DNA of 63,829 nt from contig JBHYFA010000004.1 in assembly GCA_051859825.1 (NCBI GenBank), forward strand, positions 1 through 63,829, read 5' to 3'. Under the pieces are notes generated by a model, which saw only the letters and a list, made by a program, of their open reading frames with translations, had not been told where the DNA came from and did not search any database. The translations under genes were made by a program, and so were the position numbers. The stretch is from CSBr16-58 sp051859825 (lineage in GTDB: Bacteria > Bacteroidota > Bacteroidia > Flavobacteriales > Schleiferiaceae). Below, in pieces: positions 1 through 7,581 of the stretch (its first letter is position 1; each line of letters starts with the position of its first letter).

Positions 1-1209
1 ATCAAGACAAGGAATAGCCCCATACCTCCCTAAAATATAACATTTTTCCCGATCCAATTCGCCATTGTTTAGGCTATTTTGAAAATCAGACAGAGCATAA
101 ATGCGTCCTTCGCCTTTGCGGTTTTTCTCGGCAAACCAAATCTGGTCACGGCGAAAGGCGTCCGTTTGCAATAAATTGGTATTGTGTGTATTGAAAATCA
201 ACTGTGCATTGGAACTGTTCTTCTTCGAAGAATGAAAAATACCGATGAGTCTGTGTACCAAATTGGGATGAAGCTTAGCATCTAACTCATCTACCAGAAG
301 AATTCCACCGGAATGTAAAACGTCGATAACCGGTCCCAACAGAAAAAAGTACTTCTTCGTTCCTTCTGATTCATCATCTTGCAATGAAAAGAGCTTTGAA
401 ATAACGTGGCCATCATGGTCAAACACCTGGCGACGTGTGAGGATACTGCTGAAGCGTGGTGTTTTTTCCGCGCTTTTCTCCAACACTTCAACATCGCGAA
501 TTCCAAAATCAGCCTTTTTTAAGAAATAGACGAGGCGTTGTTTGGACTCCGCATTTTTCATCTTACGAAGCGCATTTGACCTAAACTCTGCATCCGTAAT
601 ATCGGTGATGGCAACAATGCTCTGAAACCAATCAAGCACATTTCGACAAATAGAATCATTGAATTGCGCCGCCACCGATAGCATTAAAGCGTTGTCGCGT
701 AACATATCCTCCTTCATAATCATGGCTCCACGCGAAAACTTCGTGCGGTGGGTAGCACACTCCTGTTTTTCCCGGAAAAATATTTCCACTTCTTTTTTCC
801 CCTCGCGCTGATACAACCATTCCGAATGCACCTGCTTCTGATCTACCTCAAAACCATATCGGTAGAGAACATCTTGGTAAATAAAAACAACCTCAAACTC
901 GGTGGGATTGGAACTCTCATCCGTACTAAGCAAAAACGGCTCAACGGGAATTTTGTCGCCTTTTTGTCCATCTTTTGAAGAGGAAATGGCGTACTTCCTC
1001 ATCGTAATCAATGCTTCAAGAAACTTCGTCTTTCCACTAGCATTGGCACCATAAATCACCGCACTTCGAAGCAGCCGAAGTCCAAAGACATTGGAAGAAA
1101 TAAGATTCTCCTCCGAATTTTCATCGTCCAAATGATCTGCCGCCATCATGCTTAAAGTAGCCTGATTTTTAAATATCTTGTAATTCTTAAGAGTAAATTG
1201 AACCAGCAT
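1..1209 (-). CDS. COG1106-type AAA ATPase, C-terminus cut by window edge
   Basis: The minus-strand frame is open from the ATG at 1209 to base 1 (403 codons), so the 3' end lies outside the window. The protein begins MLVQFTLKNYKIFKNQATLS, the typical first beta strand of COG1106/AAA_21 SMC-like ATPases. A Walker A motif, GANASGKT, lies near residue 54 and a Walker B-like ILLVDELDAKLHPN near residue 330, followed by an IFNTHNTNLLQ switch (D-loop/H-loop) segment. These proteins bind and hydrolyse ATP, and in many genomes they pair with a downstream RloB, DUF4435 or other effector in phage-defence loci (AbiL, PARIS-like). The partner, if any, would lie beyond the left edge and cannot be seen. The family call is firm; the defence role is inference from family context. 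Confidence 0.85.
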   Translation of the reverse strand, partial: MLVQFTLKNYKIFKNQATLSMMAADHLDDENSEENLISSNVFGLRLLRSAVIYGANASGKTKFLEALITMRKYAISSSKDGQKGDKIPVEPFLLSTDESSNPTEFEVVFIYQDVLYRYGFEVDQKQVHSEWLYQREGKKEVEIFFREKQECATHRTKFSRGAMIMKEDMLRDNALMLSVAAQFNDSICRNVLDWFQSIVAITDITDAEFRSNALRKMKNAESKQRLVYFLKKADFGIRDVEVLEKSAEKTPRFSSILTRRQVFDHDGHVISKLFSLQDDESEGTKKYFFLLGPVIDVLHSGGILLVDELDAKLHPNLVHRLIGIFHSSKKNSSNAQLIFNTHNTNLLQTDAFRRDQIWFAEKNRKGEGRIYALSDFQNSLNNGELDREKCYILGRYGAIPCLD

Positions 1210-1224
1210 GAAGATAGTTTTCCA

Positions 1225-1253
1225 CAAAAATAAGCATAAATGCCGCGTAACAA
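1225..1253 (-). promoter_or_regulatory. Bacteroidota promoter for the AAA ATPase
   Basis: Read on the minus strand, TATTTTTG (1225-1232) matches the TAnnTTTG -7 consensus. A TTG (1251-1253) lies 18 bases upstream, as expected for the -33 element. Transcription would start about 10 bases before the ATG at 1209. Confidence 0.6.
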
Positions 1254-1335
1254 TAGAAAAAATAACCCTAAATGATTATGAATTACTTGACGTATTTTCC
1301 AATGCTTTCATTATGATGCAAAGGGTATTTCACAT

Positions 1336-1343
1336 TACCTTTG
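1336..1343 (+). promoter_or_regulatory. -7 promoter element of the transaldolase-CBS operon
   Basis: TACCTTTG matches TAnnTTTG and lies 19 bases before the ATG at 1363. No clear TTG is seen at the -33 position. It is the best promoter candidate for the five-gene plus-strand run that follows. Confidence 0.5.
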
Positions 1344-1362
1344 GCCTCTTAAAAAATCACCC

Positions 1363-2376
1363 ATGGAACTATATCTCGACAGTGCGGATATTAAAGAAAT
1401 TGAAGCAGCCTTTAAACTAGGATTTTTAACCGGATTGACCACCACTCCTACCTTCATGCACCGCGAAGGCATCACCGATGTTGACGCCACCATTTTGAAA
1501 TTAGCGGAAATTGTACCTATTTTACAAATCGAAGCTCTTGGTAAAACGGCAGAAGAAATCGTTGCCGAAGCTAAGCGTCAAGATGCAATGGGCCTCGATC
1601 GCTCAAAAACGGTATATAAAATTCCCATCAGTCTTGAAGGTGTTAAAGCATGTAAGCAACTGGTTGACGAGGGTTTCATGGTAAACATTCACTTGGTTTA
1701 CACCCTTCAGCAAGCATACATGGCCATGGCCGCCGGTGCTACTTACGTTTGTCCGCTTGTTGGGCGTCTTCAAGATCAGGGCCACGACGCTTTGGCACTC
1801 GTTGAACAATGTGTTGATGCGGTAAATTACTACGGCTACAACACCAAGATTATGTTTTCCAGTGTACGCAATGTGGAGCACGTTCGCAACGCCATCAACG
1901 TAGGTGTACACACCGTTACCGTGCCGTGGAAGCTCATGCAACAACTCACCGAGAACAACTTTACCACTTTAGGAACCAATCAGTTCTTTGAGCACACTGC
2001 CTTAATGACCAAAACTGTGGCTGAAGTTATGCGAGCCAACAACCCCACCATTTCCGCTAACGCAACCGTGGTTGAAGGTTTAGTAAAAATGACTTCTGGT
2101 GGCTTTGGTGCCGTTACCATCGTTAATGATAATAACGAGCCTATTGGTATTTTCACGGACGGTGATTTGCGCAGAAAACTCTCCGAAGAAGGCGAGGCTT
2201 TCCTGCAAAAACAGCTCGCATCGCTGGCGCAAAAAACTCCACTTCACGTAGAAGCCTCCGATTTATTGGTTGAAGCATCGAATGCATTTAAGAAACATCA
2301 AGTAGATCAATTGGTCGTAACCAACAACGGAAAGGCTGTAGGTATGATCGACGTACAGGATTTGGTTAACATTTAA
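1363..2376 (+). CDS. transaldolase-family protein fused to a CBS pair
   Basis: This 337-residue protein has two parts. Residues 1-215 are a small FSA/TalC-type transaldolase barrel, with Asp6 (LYLDSAD), the Schiff-base lysine at about K86 (VYKIPIS) and the YVCPLVGRL strand. Residues 225-337 are two CBS motifs. The first contains GIFTDGDLRRKL, the signature seen in KdsD (arabinose-5-phosphate isomerase) and in some sugar nucleotidyltransferases. The aldolase pocket departs from FSA: the conserved TTNP is TTTP (Asn28 replaced by Thr), and the NCTLVFS strand reads NIHLVYT. The lysine suggests aldol or transaldol chemistry on a sugar phosphate; the substrate is unknown. The start ATG at 1363 follows a -7 element. 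The stop is three bases before the next gene, a KdsC-like phosphatase, so the two are probably co-translated and work together. The domain call is firm; any nonulosonic-sugar role is inference. Confidence 0.85.
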   Translation: MELYLDSADIKEIEAAFKLGFLTGLTTTPTFMHREGITDVDATILKLAEIVPILQIEALGKTAEEIVAEAKRQDAMGLDRSKTVYKIPISLEGVKACKQLVDEGFMVNIHLVYTLQQAYMAMAAGATYVCPLVGRLQDQGHDALALVEQCVDAVNYYGYNTKIMFSSVRNVEHVRNAINVGVHTVTVPWKLMQQLTENNFTTLGTNQFFEHTALMTKTVAEVMRANNPTISANATVVEGLVKMTSGGFGAVTIVNDNNEPIGIFTDGDLRRKLSEEGEAFLQKQLASLAQKTPLHVEASDLLVEASNAFKKHQVDQLVVTNNGKAVGMIDVQDLVNI

Positions 2377-2379
2377 AAA

Positions 2380-3006
2380 ATGTGGCATATCTCCCAAGTT
2401 GAAGCTGCGCATCGCTGGTCAAATATCCGAGCTTTGGTGTTTGACTGGGACGGAGTGTTCAACAGTGGCGAAAAATCTTTGCACTCCCCCAGCGGTTTTT
2501 TTGAAGCCGATAGTATGGGGGTCAACATGCTCCGTTTTTCCCTTTGGCTACGCGATGGCAAGATGCCTCCGGTAGCCATTATTACCGGTGCCAATAATCC
2601 GGGAGCACAGCAATGGGCCGAGCGCGAACACCCCGACGCCCTCTATTCCAAAGTGTTGAACAAAGAGGAAAAGCTTCGGGATTTTTGTAATGCTTCGGGA
2701 ATTAAACCCCACGAAGTAGCCTTTTTCTTCGACGATATCCTCGACCTCAACGCCGCAAAAATTGCCGGTCTCCGCATGCTCATTGATCGTCCGGGTGCCC
2801 CACACTTTAGGGATTACTGCTCGCACAACGAACTCATTGACTTTAGCAGCACCCAGCCAGGTGGAAAATATGGACTTCGCGAAGCCTGCGATGAACTACT
2901 GGTCTTAGGTAACGCTATGGAAAATGTGATTCAATTACGCATGAAAACCCTCGGAGAATACACGGATTATTTACAAGAAAGAAACGCAATAATCACCCAA
3001 GAATAA
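2380..3006 (+). CDS. KdsC-like HAD-superfamily phosphatase
   Basis: This 208-residue protein has HAD motif I at residues 22-25 (FDWDGVFNSG, with the DxD nucleophile and acid), motif II at AIITGAN and motif IV at FFFDDILDLNAAKIAG. The layout, with no large cap, is that of KdsC, which removes phosphate from KDO-8-phosphate, and of related phosphatases in sialic- and legionaminic-type pathways. The family GVLTDG is GVFNSG here, so it is a divergent member and KDO-8-P may not be its substrate. It starts three bases after the transaldolase-CBS stop, suggesting that it dephosphorylates the product of that enzyme or a later intermediate. Cytoplasmic, with no signal peptide. HAD assignment is firm; substrate unknown. 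Confidence 0.8.
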   Translation: MWHISQVEAAHRWSNIRALVFDWDGVFNSGEKSLHSPSGFFEADSMGVNMLRFSLWLRDGKMPPVAIITGANNPGAQQWAEREHPDALYSKVLNKEEKLRDFCNASGIKPHEVAFFFDDILDLNAAKIAGLRMLIDRPGAPHFRDYCSHNELIDFSSTQPGGKYGLREACDELLVLGNAMENVIQLRMKTLGEYTDYLQERNAIITQE

Positions 3007-3022
3007 TAATTAATCAACGAAT

Positions 3023-4213
3023 ATGAAGAAACTGTTTATCACTTTTTCAGCTGCACTACTTCTGGTAGGCAATGTTCAGGCTCAAGATGATTTGGTGGCT
3101 AAAGTCCGCTCGCAGAGTCAAGACACCGACAAGAAAGGATATGAATTTACTACCCAGGTTGACCTTTCGGTACTTCCGGTAAAAAATCAAGCTAGTAGCG
3201 GTACATGCTGGAGTTACGCTACCACTTCGTTTATTGAAAGTGAAATGGCGCGAATTGGCAAAAATCCGGTGGACCTTTCTGAGATGTTTACCGCGAGAAT
3301 GGTTTACCACGACAAAGCCATTCGTTACGTACGCTTGGAGGGTAATCTCAATTTCGCCCAAGGTGGTGCCCTTCCCGATGTGCTCTACGTTTTGAAAAAA
3401 TACGGAGCTATGCCCTACACGGAATACCGCGGTTTGGAATACGGTGAAGACGTGAACCGCCATAGCGAATTAGAAAACGTACTGAAAGGCATGCTCGATG
3501 CAATTATTAAGAACCCCAACGGACGCCTGAGTACAGCATGGCTTCCTGCTTTCAACTCCGTACTAGATGCGTATTTCGGTGCTATTCCTGAAGAGTTTGA
3601 ATTTGAAGGAAAAAAATACACTCCTCGTAGCTTTACGGAGAAAGTGGTTGGAATAAACCCCGACGATTACGTACAAATCACCTCTTTTCTTCATGCGCCT
3701 TTTTACGAAGAAATGTTTATCGAAGTACCCGACAACTGGAGCTGGGGAACCTCGTACAACATGCCATTAGATGAGTTGATGGAAAATGTGGACAATGCGC
3801 TCGACAATGGTTTTACCCTAAGCTGGGCCACCGACGTGAGTGAGAAAGGTTTCTCAGCAAGAAACGGATTGGCTATCGTACCGGCTATTCCTTATGCTAA
3901 AATGACTCCAGATCAACGTCGTGAAATGTTTGAGCATCCGGTAGAAGAACTCCAAATCACCCCCGAAATGCGTCAGGCGGCTTTTGATAATTTTGAAACC
4001 ACCGACGACCACGGTATGCACATCGTAGGAAGAGTGGTTGACCAAAACGGCACCAGCTACTACGTGGTAAAGAACTCATGGGGAGAAATCCCCAATCCTT
4101 ACAAAGACGGATATATTTTCTGCTCAGAAACTTTTCTGCGTTACAAAACCATCAGCTTTGTGGTACACAAAGACGCTTTGACCAAAAAGACCCGTAAGCG
4201 TTTAGGTCTTTAA
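3023..4213 (+). CDS. secreted C1-family (bleomycin hydrolase-like) cysteine peptidase
   Basis: This 396-residue protein has a signal peptide (residues 1-20, ending VQAQ), followed by the peptidase C1B/PepC fold. The catalytic cysteine is C62 in QASSGTCWSYA, the histidine is in DDHGMHIVG and the asparagine in VVKNSWGE. All three are intact, so the enzyme should be active as an aminopeptidase or endopeptidase, probably periplasmic or exported. It starts 17 bases after the HAD phosphatase gene and lies between the two transaldolase genes. Nothing in its sequence links it to sugar metabolism, so sharing the operon may not reflect a shared pathway. Confidence 0.88.
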   Translation: MKKLFITFSAALLLVGNVQAQDDLVAKVRSQSQDTDKKGYEFTTQVDLSVLPVKNQASSGTCWSYATTSFIESEMARIGKNPVDLSEMFTARMVYHDKAIRYVRLEGNLNFAQGGALPDVLYVLKKYGAMPYTEYRGLEYGEDVNRHSELENVLKGMLDAIIKNPNGRLSTAWLPAFNSVLDAYFGAIPEEFEFEGKKYTPRSFTEKVVGINPDDYVQITSFLHAPFYEEMFIEVPDNWSWGTSYNMPLDELMENVDNALDNGFTLSWATDVSEKGFSARNGLAIVPAIPYAKMTPDQRREMFEHPVEELQITPEMRQAAFDNFETTDDHGMHIVGRVVDQNGTSYYVVKNSWGEIPNPYKDGYIFCSETFLRYKTISFVVHKDALTKKTRKRLGL

Positions 4214-4241
4214 CATTTAACTTCATTAAAATCAACCCAAC

Positions 4242-4898
4242 ATGAAATTTTTCATTGATACAGCAAATCTCGACCAAATCAAAGAAGCTCAAGCCTTAGG
4301 CGTGCTCGATGGTGTAACCACAAATCCTACTTTAATGGCTAAAGAAGGAATCACTGGTGCCGAGAACATCAAAAACCACTACCTAGCAATTTGCGAAGCA
4401 GTGGACGGCGACGTTTCTGCCGAAGTTATTTCTACTACCTTCGACGAAATGGTGAAAGAAGGTGAAGAGCTGGCCAAACTTCATCCGCAAATTGTGGTTA
4501 AAGTTCCCATGATCGAAGATGGAGTAAAAGCTTTGCGCTACTTTACCAATAAGGGAATACGCACCAATTGCACTCTTGTGTTCAGTGCTGGACAAGCCTT
4601 ATTGGCTGCAAAAGCTGGAGCTACCTACGTTTCGCCCTTTATCGGTCGTCTCGACGATATTTCCACCAACGGATTAGAGCTCATTGCCCAGATTCGTCAG
4701 ATTTATGATAACTACGGATACGAAACGCAAATCCTCGCTGCCTCCGTACGTCATACCATGCACGTGATTCAGTGCGCGGAAATTGGTGCTGATGTTATGA
4801 CCGGACCTCTTTCTTCCATTAAAGGACTCCTCAATCACCCATTAACCGACATCGGCTTAGAAAAATTCTTGGCCGATTACAACAAAGGAAATCAATAA
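4242..4898 (+). CDS. fsa: fructose-6-phosphate aldolase/transaldolase (FSA/TalC type)
   Basis: This 218-residue protein is the usual full length of the small transaldolase subfamily. It carries Asp6 (FFIDTAN), the canonical GVTTNPT with Asn28, the Schiff-base lysine K87 (VVKVPM), NCTLVFS and YVSPFIGRLDD. It should catalyse transaldolase or fructose-6-phosphate aldolase chemistry in the cytoplasm, as part of the pentose-phosphate route. In contrast to the fused copy at 1363-2376, every pocket motif is standard, so the pair is a direct comparison of an ordinary and a diverged enzyme in one operon. It is followed after 11 bases by hbd. Whether it acts as transaldolase or as aldolase cannot be decided from sequence. 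Confidence 0.92.
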   Translation: MKFFIDTANLDQIKEAQALGVLDGVTTNPTLMAKEGITGAENIKNHYLAICEAVDGDVSAEVISTTFDEMVKEGEELAKLHPQIVVKVPMIEDGVKALRYFTNKGIRTNCTLVFSAGQALLAAKAGATYVSPFIGRLDDISTNGLELIAQIRQIYDNYGYETQILAASVRHTMHVIQCAEIGADVMTGPLSSIKGLLNHPLTDIGLEKFLADYNKGNQ

Positions 4899-4909
4899 AA
4901 TTTGAACAA

Positions 4910-5797
4910 ATGAAGAACATCGTAGTCATTGGAGCGGGTACCATGGGAAATGGAATTGCTCATGTTTTTGCCCAAACAGGTTATTCAGTAAGCTTAGTTG
5001 ATATCAGTGCCGATAGTTTGCAAAGAGCCTTAGCCACCATCGGAAAAAATCTCGATCGTATGGTAGCGAAGGGCAGCATCGACGAAGCGGCTAAATCTGC
5101 AACCTTAGGGAATATCACTACCCAAACCGATTTAAAAGCCGCAGTACAGAGCGCCGACTTAGTTGTTGAAGCTGCTACAGAAAACGTTGATATCAAGCTT
5201 CAACTTTTCCGCGACCTTGACCAAATGGCGCCTGCTCATTGCGTTTTGGCAACCAATACTTCATCTATCAGTATAACCAAAATTGCGGCCGTTACTGGCA
5301 GACCCGACAAAGTAATTGGCATGCACTTTATGAATCCTGTGCCCATTATGAAGTTGGTGGAAATCATCCGTGGTTATTCTACTTCTGATGAAGTAAGCAC
5401 CGCAATTACTGAGTTGTCTGAAAAATTGGGTAAGGTTCCCGTAACCTGCAACGACTACCCTGGTTTCGTAGCCAATCGCATCCTCATGCCGATGATCAAC
5501 GAAGCCATTATTTCATTGCACGAAGGTGTAGCCGGCGTTCAAGAAATCGACACCATTATGAAACTCGGTATGGCGCACCCCATGGGACCATTGCAGTTGG
5601 CTGATTTCATTGGCTTAGATGTTTGTCTTGCCATTCTCCGTGTATTGTACGATGGCTTAGGAAACGACAAGTACGCCCCCTGCCCTCTTTTAGTTAACAT
5701 GGTAACGGCGGGTAAGTTAGGTGTGAAATCTGGTGAAGGATTCTACGATTACAGCGAAGGTCCTAAAGCCGCAAAGGTTTCCAAGACTTTTGCGTAA
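4910..5797 (+). CDS. hbd: 3-hydroxybutyryl-CoA dehydrogenase
   Basis: This 295-residue protein is full length for the single-domain family. It has an N-terminal Rossmann motif (GAGTMGNGIAHVFAQTG, residues 7-23), the ATNTSSISIT segment, the catalytic histidine in GMHFMNPVPIMKLVEII and a C-terminal 3HCDH domain with GMAHPMGPLQLADFIGLD. It oxidises (S)-3-hydroxybutyryl-CoA to acetoacetyl-CoA with NAD(P)+ in fatty-acid or butyrate metabolism. It is the last gene of the 1363-5797 run and is followed by a strong hairpin terminator shared with the convergent aspartokinase gene. Confidence 0.95.
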   Translation: MKNIVVIGAGTMGNGIAHVFAQTGYSVSLVDISADSLQRALATIGKNLDRMVAKGSIDEAAKSATLGNITTQTDLKAAVQSADLVVEAATENVDIKLQLFRDLDQMAPAHCVLATNTSSISITKIAAVTGRPDKVIGMHFMNPVPIMKLVEIIRGYSTSDEVSTAITELSEKLGKVPVTCNDYPGFVANRILMPMINEAIISLHEGVAGVQEIDTIMKLGMAHPMGPLQLADFIGLDVCLAILRVLYDGLGNDKYAPCPLLVNMVTAGKLGVKSGEGFYDYSEGPKAAKVSKTFA

Positions 5798-5813
5798 TTT
5801 TCTCAAATAGCAT

Positions 5814-5845
5814 AAAAAACACGGCTGATCGGCCGTGTTTTTTTT
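5814..5845. terminator. bidirectional intrinsic terminator between hbd and lysC
   Basis: A perfect 10-bp stem (5816-5825 with 5832-5841; core ACACGGC/GCCGTGT) with a 6-base loop is flanked by A on one side and T on the other, so it can work for both convergent genes. It begins 17 bases past the hbd stop. Confidence 0.9.
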
Positions 5846-5846
5846 G

Positions 5847-7103
5847 TTACATAGTGACAGCAATCTGAATTGCGTTTGGCGTTCGCTGCTCCATTTTAAT
5901 ATCGCCACTGAGATTGAGATATGCCCGCGCCTCATCACCGTTATCATGTCGAATGGTGAAAAGTGTAACGCCCGGTGTAAAATCCACATCAAACTGACGC
6001 TTTAATTCATCAAGCACTTTTTCCGTGGAAATAGGATCGTTATTAATGCAAAAGCTTGACGATACGGCGGAGTTTTGCATCAAATTTACGCGTACACCAA
6101 ACCGATGGAAGATGTTATAAATCGTACTCAGGTTTTCTTCAACAATAAAAGCCAAGTCACGCGTGCTAAGTTTGATAATCGCTTGATCGGTTTTTCGAAT
6201 AAATATTGGCAATTGAGGTTCTAAATCCGCACCTTCGCTAATTCTGGTTCCGGATTGGGTGGGGTTCAGAAAAGATTTAACGTAGAGCGGAATGTTTTTA
6301 CGCTGTAGAGGCTGGATGGTTTTAGGGTGAATTACCGACGCTCCAAAATACGCCAATTCGATAGCTTCCCTGTAGGAGATATGATTGATAAGCTGCACAT
6401 TTGGGAACACTTTCGGATCACCATTCAACACTCCGGGTACGTCCTTCCAAATACAAACTTCCTGAGCATTTAGTGCGTAGGCAAGAATAGAAGCGGTGTA
6501 ATCAGACCCCTCTCTTCCCAAGGTAGTTGCGTGAAGATTATCGTCGGAACCAATAAAACCTTGAATGACGTAGGAGTATCCTGCACGGATACTCTGCTGT
6601 ACCAAAATTTCGGTAAACGACCAATTTACTCTGGCAAAACGATGATTGGAATCTGTTTTAATAATCTTTCTCGCATCGAGCCAAGTATTGGTCATTCCGC
6701 TATCGTTCAAAAAAGCAGAAACGATTCGCGTTGCCATGATTTCGCCGTAGCTCACGATGCGATCGTAATGCATGTTATATTCCGATGTTGGAGGTGTTTG
6801 GCAGATAAGACGAATTTGGGTAAGTACATGCTCAATCTCTTGATATACGGCATGTTCCTTTTGAAGAAAAAGCTCTTCCATTATACCGTAGTGGTGAAGG
6901 CGAATTTCTTCCAAAACATCCTTCCATTCCAGGCTCCCTTCGAGGTGAAATTGTACAATGCGCTCCAAGGCATTAGTGGTTTTCCCCATCGCCGAGACCA
7001 CCACTACCGTATCCGATTCGCCGCACTGGCGCATAACTTCATAAACATTCCGAACGCCTTCCGCATCCTTTACTGAGGCGCCACCAAACTTGAAAATTCG
7101 CAT
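5847..7103 (-). CDS. lysC: aspartate kinase (monofunctional)
   Basis: This 418-residue protein begins with the kinase signature KFGGASVKD (usual family KFGGTSV). It contains VVVVSAMGKTTNALE, the GREGSDYTASILAYAL nucleotide/aspartate segment and VCIWKDVPGVLNGDP, then C-terminal ACT-type regulatory strands (DLAFIVEENLSTIYNIFHRF and NLMQNSAVSSSFCIN). It phosphorylates L-aspartate, the first step toward lysine, threonine and methionine, and is likely feedback-regulated through the ACT domains. It is not fused to homoserine dehydrogenase, nor is it near dap genes here. The start at 7103 sits below a TATCTTTG promoter element. Confidence 0.93.
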   Translation of the reverse strand: MRIFKFGGASVKDAEGVRNVYEVMRQCGESDTVVVVSAMGKTTNALERIVQFHLEGSLEWKDVLEEIRLHHYGIMEELFLQKEHAVYQEIEHVLTQIRLICQTPPTSEYNMHYDRIVSYGEIMATRIVSAFLNDSGMTNTWLDARKIIKTDSNHRFARVNWSFTEILVQQSIRAGYSYVIQGFIGSDDNLHATTLGREGSDYTASILAYALNAQEVCIWKDVPGVLNGDPKVFPNVQLINHISYREAIELAYFGASVIHPKTIQPLQRKNIPLYVKSFLNPTQSGTRISEGADLEPQLPIFIRKTDQAIIKLSTRDLAFIVEENLSTIYNIFHRFGVRVNLMQNSAVSSSFCINNDPISTEKVLDELKRQFDVDFTPGVTLFTIRHDNGDEARAYLNLSGDIKMEQRTPNAIQIAVTM

Positions 7104-7125
7104 GAGGGAGTTTTTTAAGAGGGCG

Positions 7126-7133
7126 CAAAGATA
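7126..7133 (-). promoter_or_regulatory. -7 promoter element of aspartate kinase
   Basis: On the minus strand TATCTTTG matches TAnnTTTG and lies 22 bases upstream of the ATG at 7103. No good -33 TTG was seen at the expected distance. Confidence 0.5.
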
Positions 7134-7193
7134 ATACTGTAAACAACCTAGGAGAATTTCAGTTATGTAAATATCACTTTTAAAACTACACCT

Positions 7194-7361
7194 ATGTTCG
7201 GGCTATTCAAAAAAAAATCTCCCAAAGAAAAACTTCAGGCAGAATACCGTAAGCTTCTAGAAGAATCGCATCGTTTAAGCACCATTAACCGCGCTGAAAG
7301 TGATAAGATGGCGGCTAAGGCTGATGAGGTGTTAAAAAAAATAGAAGCCTTAGACGAATAG
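7194..7361 (+). CDS. Lacal_2735-family small protein
   Basis: This 55-codon gene begins MFGLFKKKSPKEKLQAEYRK and continues LLEESHRLSTINRAESDKMA to end in KIEALDE. Length, the MFGLFKKK start and the LLEESHRLSTINR core match the short Bacteroidota proteins named after Lacal_2735. Highly charged, helical, with no membrane segment or catalytic motif; function unknown. Its TAG stop (7359-7361) is formed by a TA followed by the first base of the MITE-like element. Removing the element and one TA copy would restore a TAA stop in the same place, so the protein was probably unchanged by the insertion. Confidence 0.85.
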   Translation: MFGLFKKKSPKEKLQAEYRKLLEESHRLSTINRAESDKMAAKADEVLKKIEALDE

Positions 7362-7505
7362 TGGCTGTCTATAAAGTCCTTTAGCGGCGTTGCTCGCAGG
7401 ATTGAAAACAGTCATTGACTTTAGTCAACTCATTGTTTTTCAATCCTTCTCGCGCCTTGCTACTAAACTTTCTAGATCGGTCTCTTTGGCTAAATGGACA
7501 GTCTC
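7361..7505. mobile_element. MITE-like palindromic element, copy A (complete)
   Basis: A 145-bp element bounded by TA on both sides (7359-7360 and 7506-7507). The left end reads GTGGCTGTCTATAAAGTCC; the right end, reverse-complemented, reads GAGACTGTCCATTTAGC, so the terminal repeats are imperfect. The interior is a long imperfect palindrome centred near 7425, with GGATTGAAAA (7400-7409) facing TTTTTCAATCC, and TTTAGC facing the complement around CTACTAAA. There is no coding capacity, so it must rely on a transposase elsewhere. Other copies or ends are at about 9493, 58370 and 63757. Confidence 0.75.
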
Positions 7506-7545
7506 TAAAAAATTAATAAGGCTTAGAGGGGAGGTTAAATCGCAC

Positions 7546-7553
7546 TATCTTTG
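7546..7553 (+). promoter_or_regulatory. -7 promoter element of the ABC-F gene
   Basis: TATCTTTG followed by C matches TAnnTTTG and lies 28 bases before the ATG at 7582. It lies just outside the MITE copy A, so the gene has its own promoter and need not rely on read-through. Confidence 0.55.
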
Positions 7554-7581
7554 CAAACCTAACCTCCCATCCTAATTCTAT

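Noticed and set aside
1208..1420. 70-residue plus-strand frame before the transaldolase-CBS gene
   Set aside because: It spans the divergent promoter region and overlaps the start of a clear gene in another frame.
7390..7575. 61-residue plus-strand frame upstream of the ABC-F gene
   Set aside because: It lies within the palindromic MITE-like element and the uup promoter, with no family resemblance.
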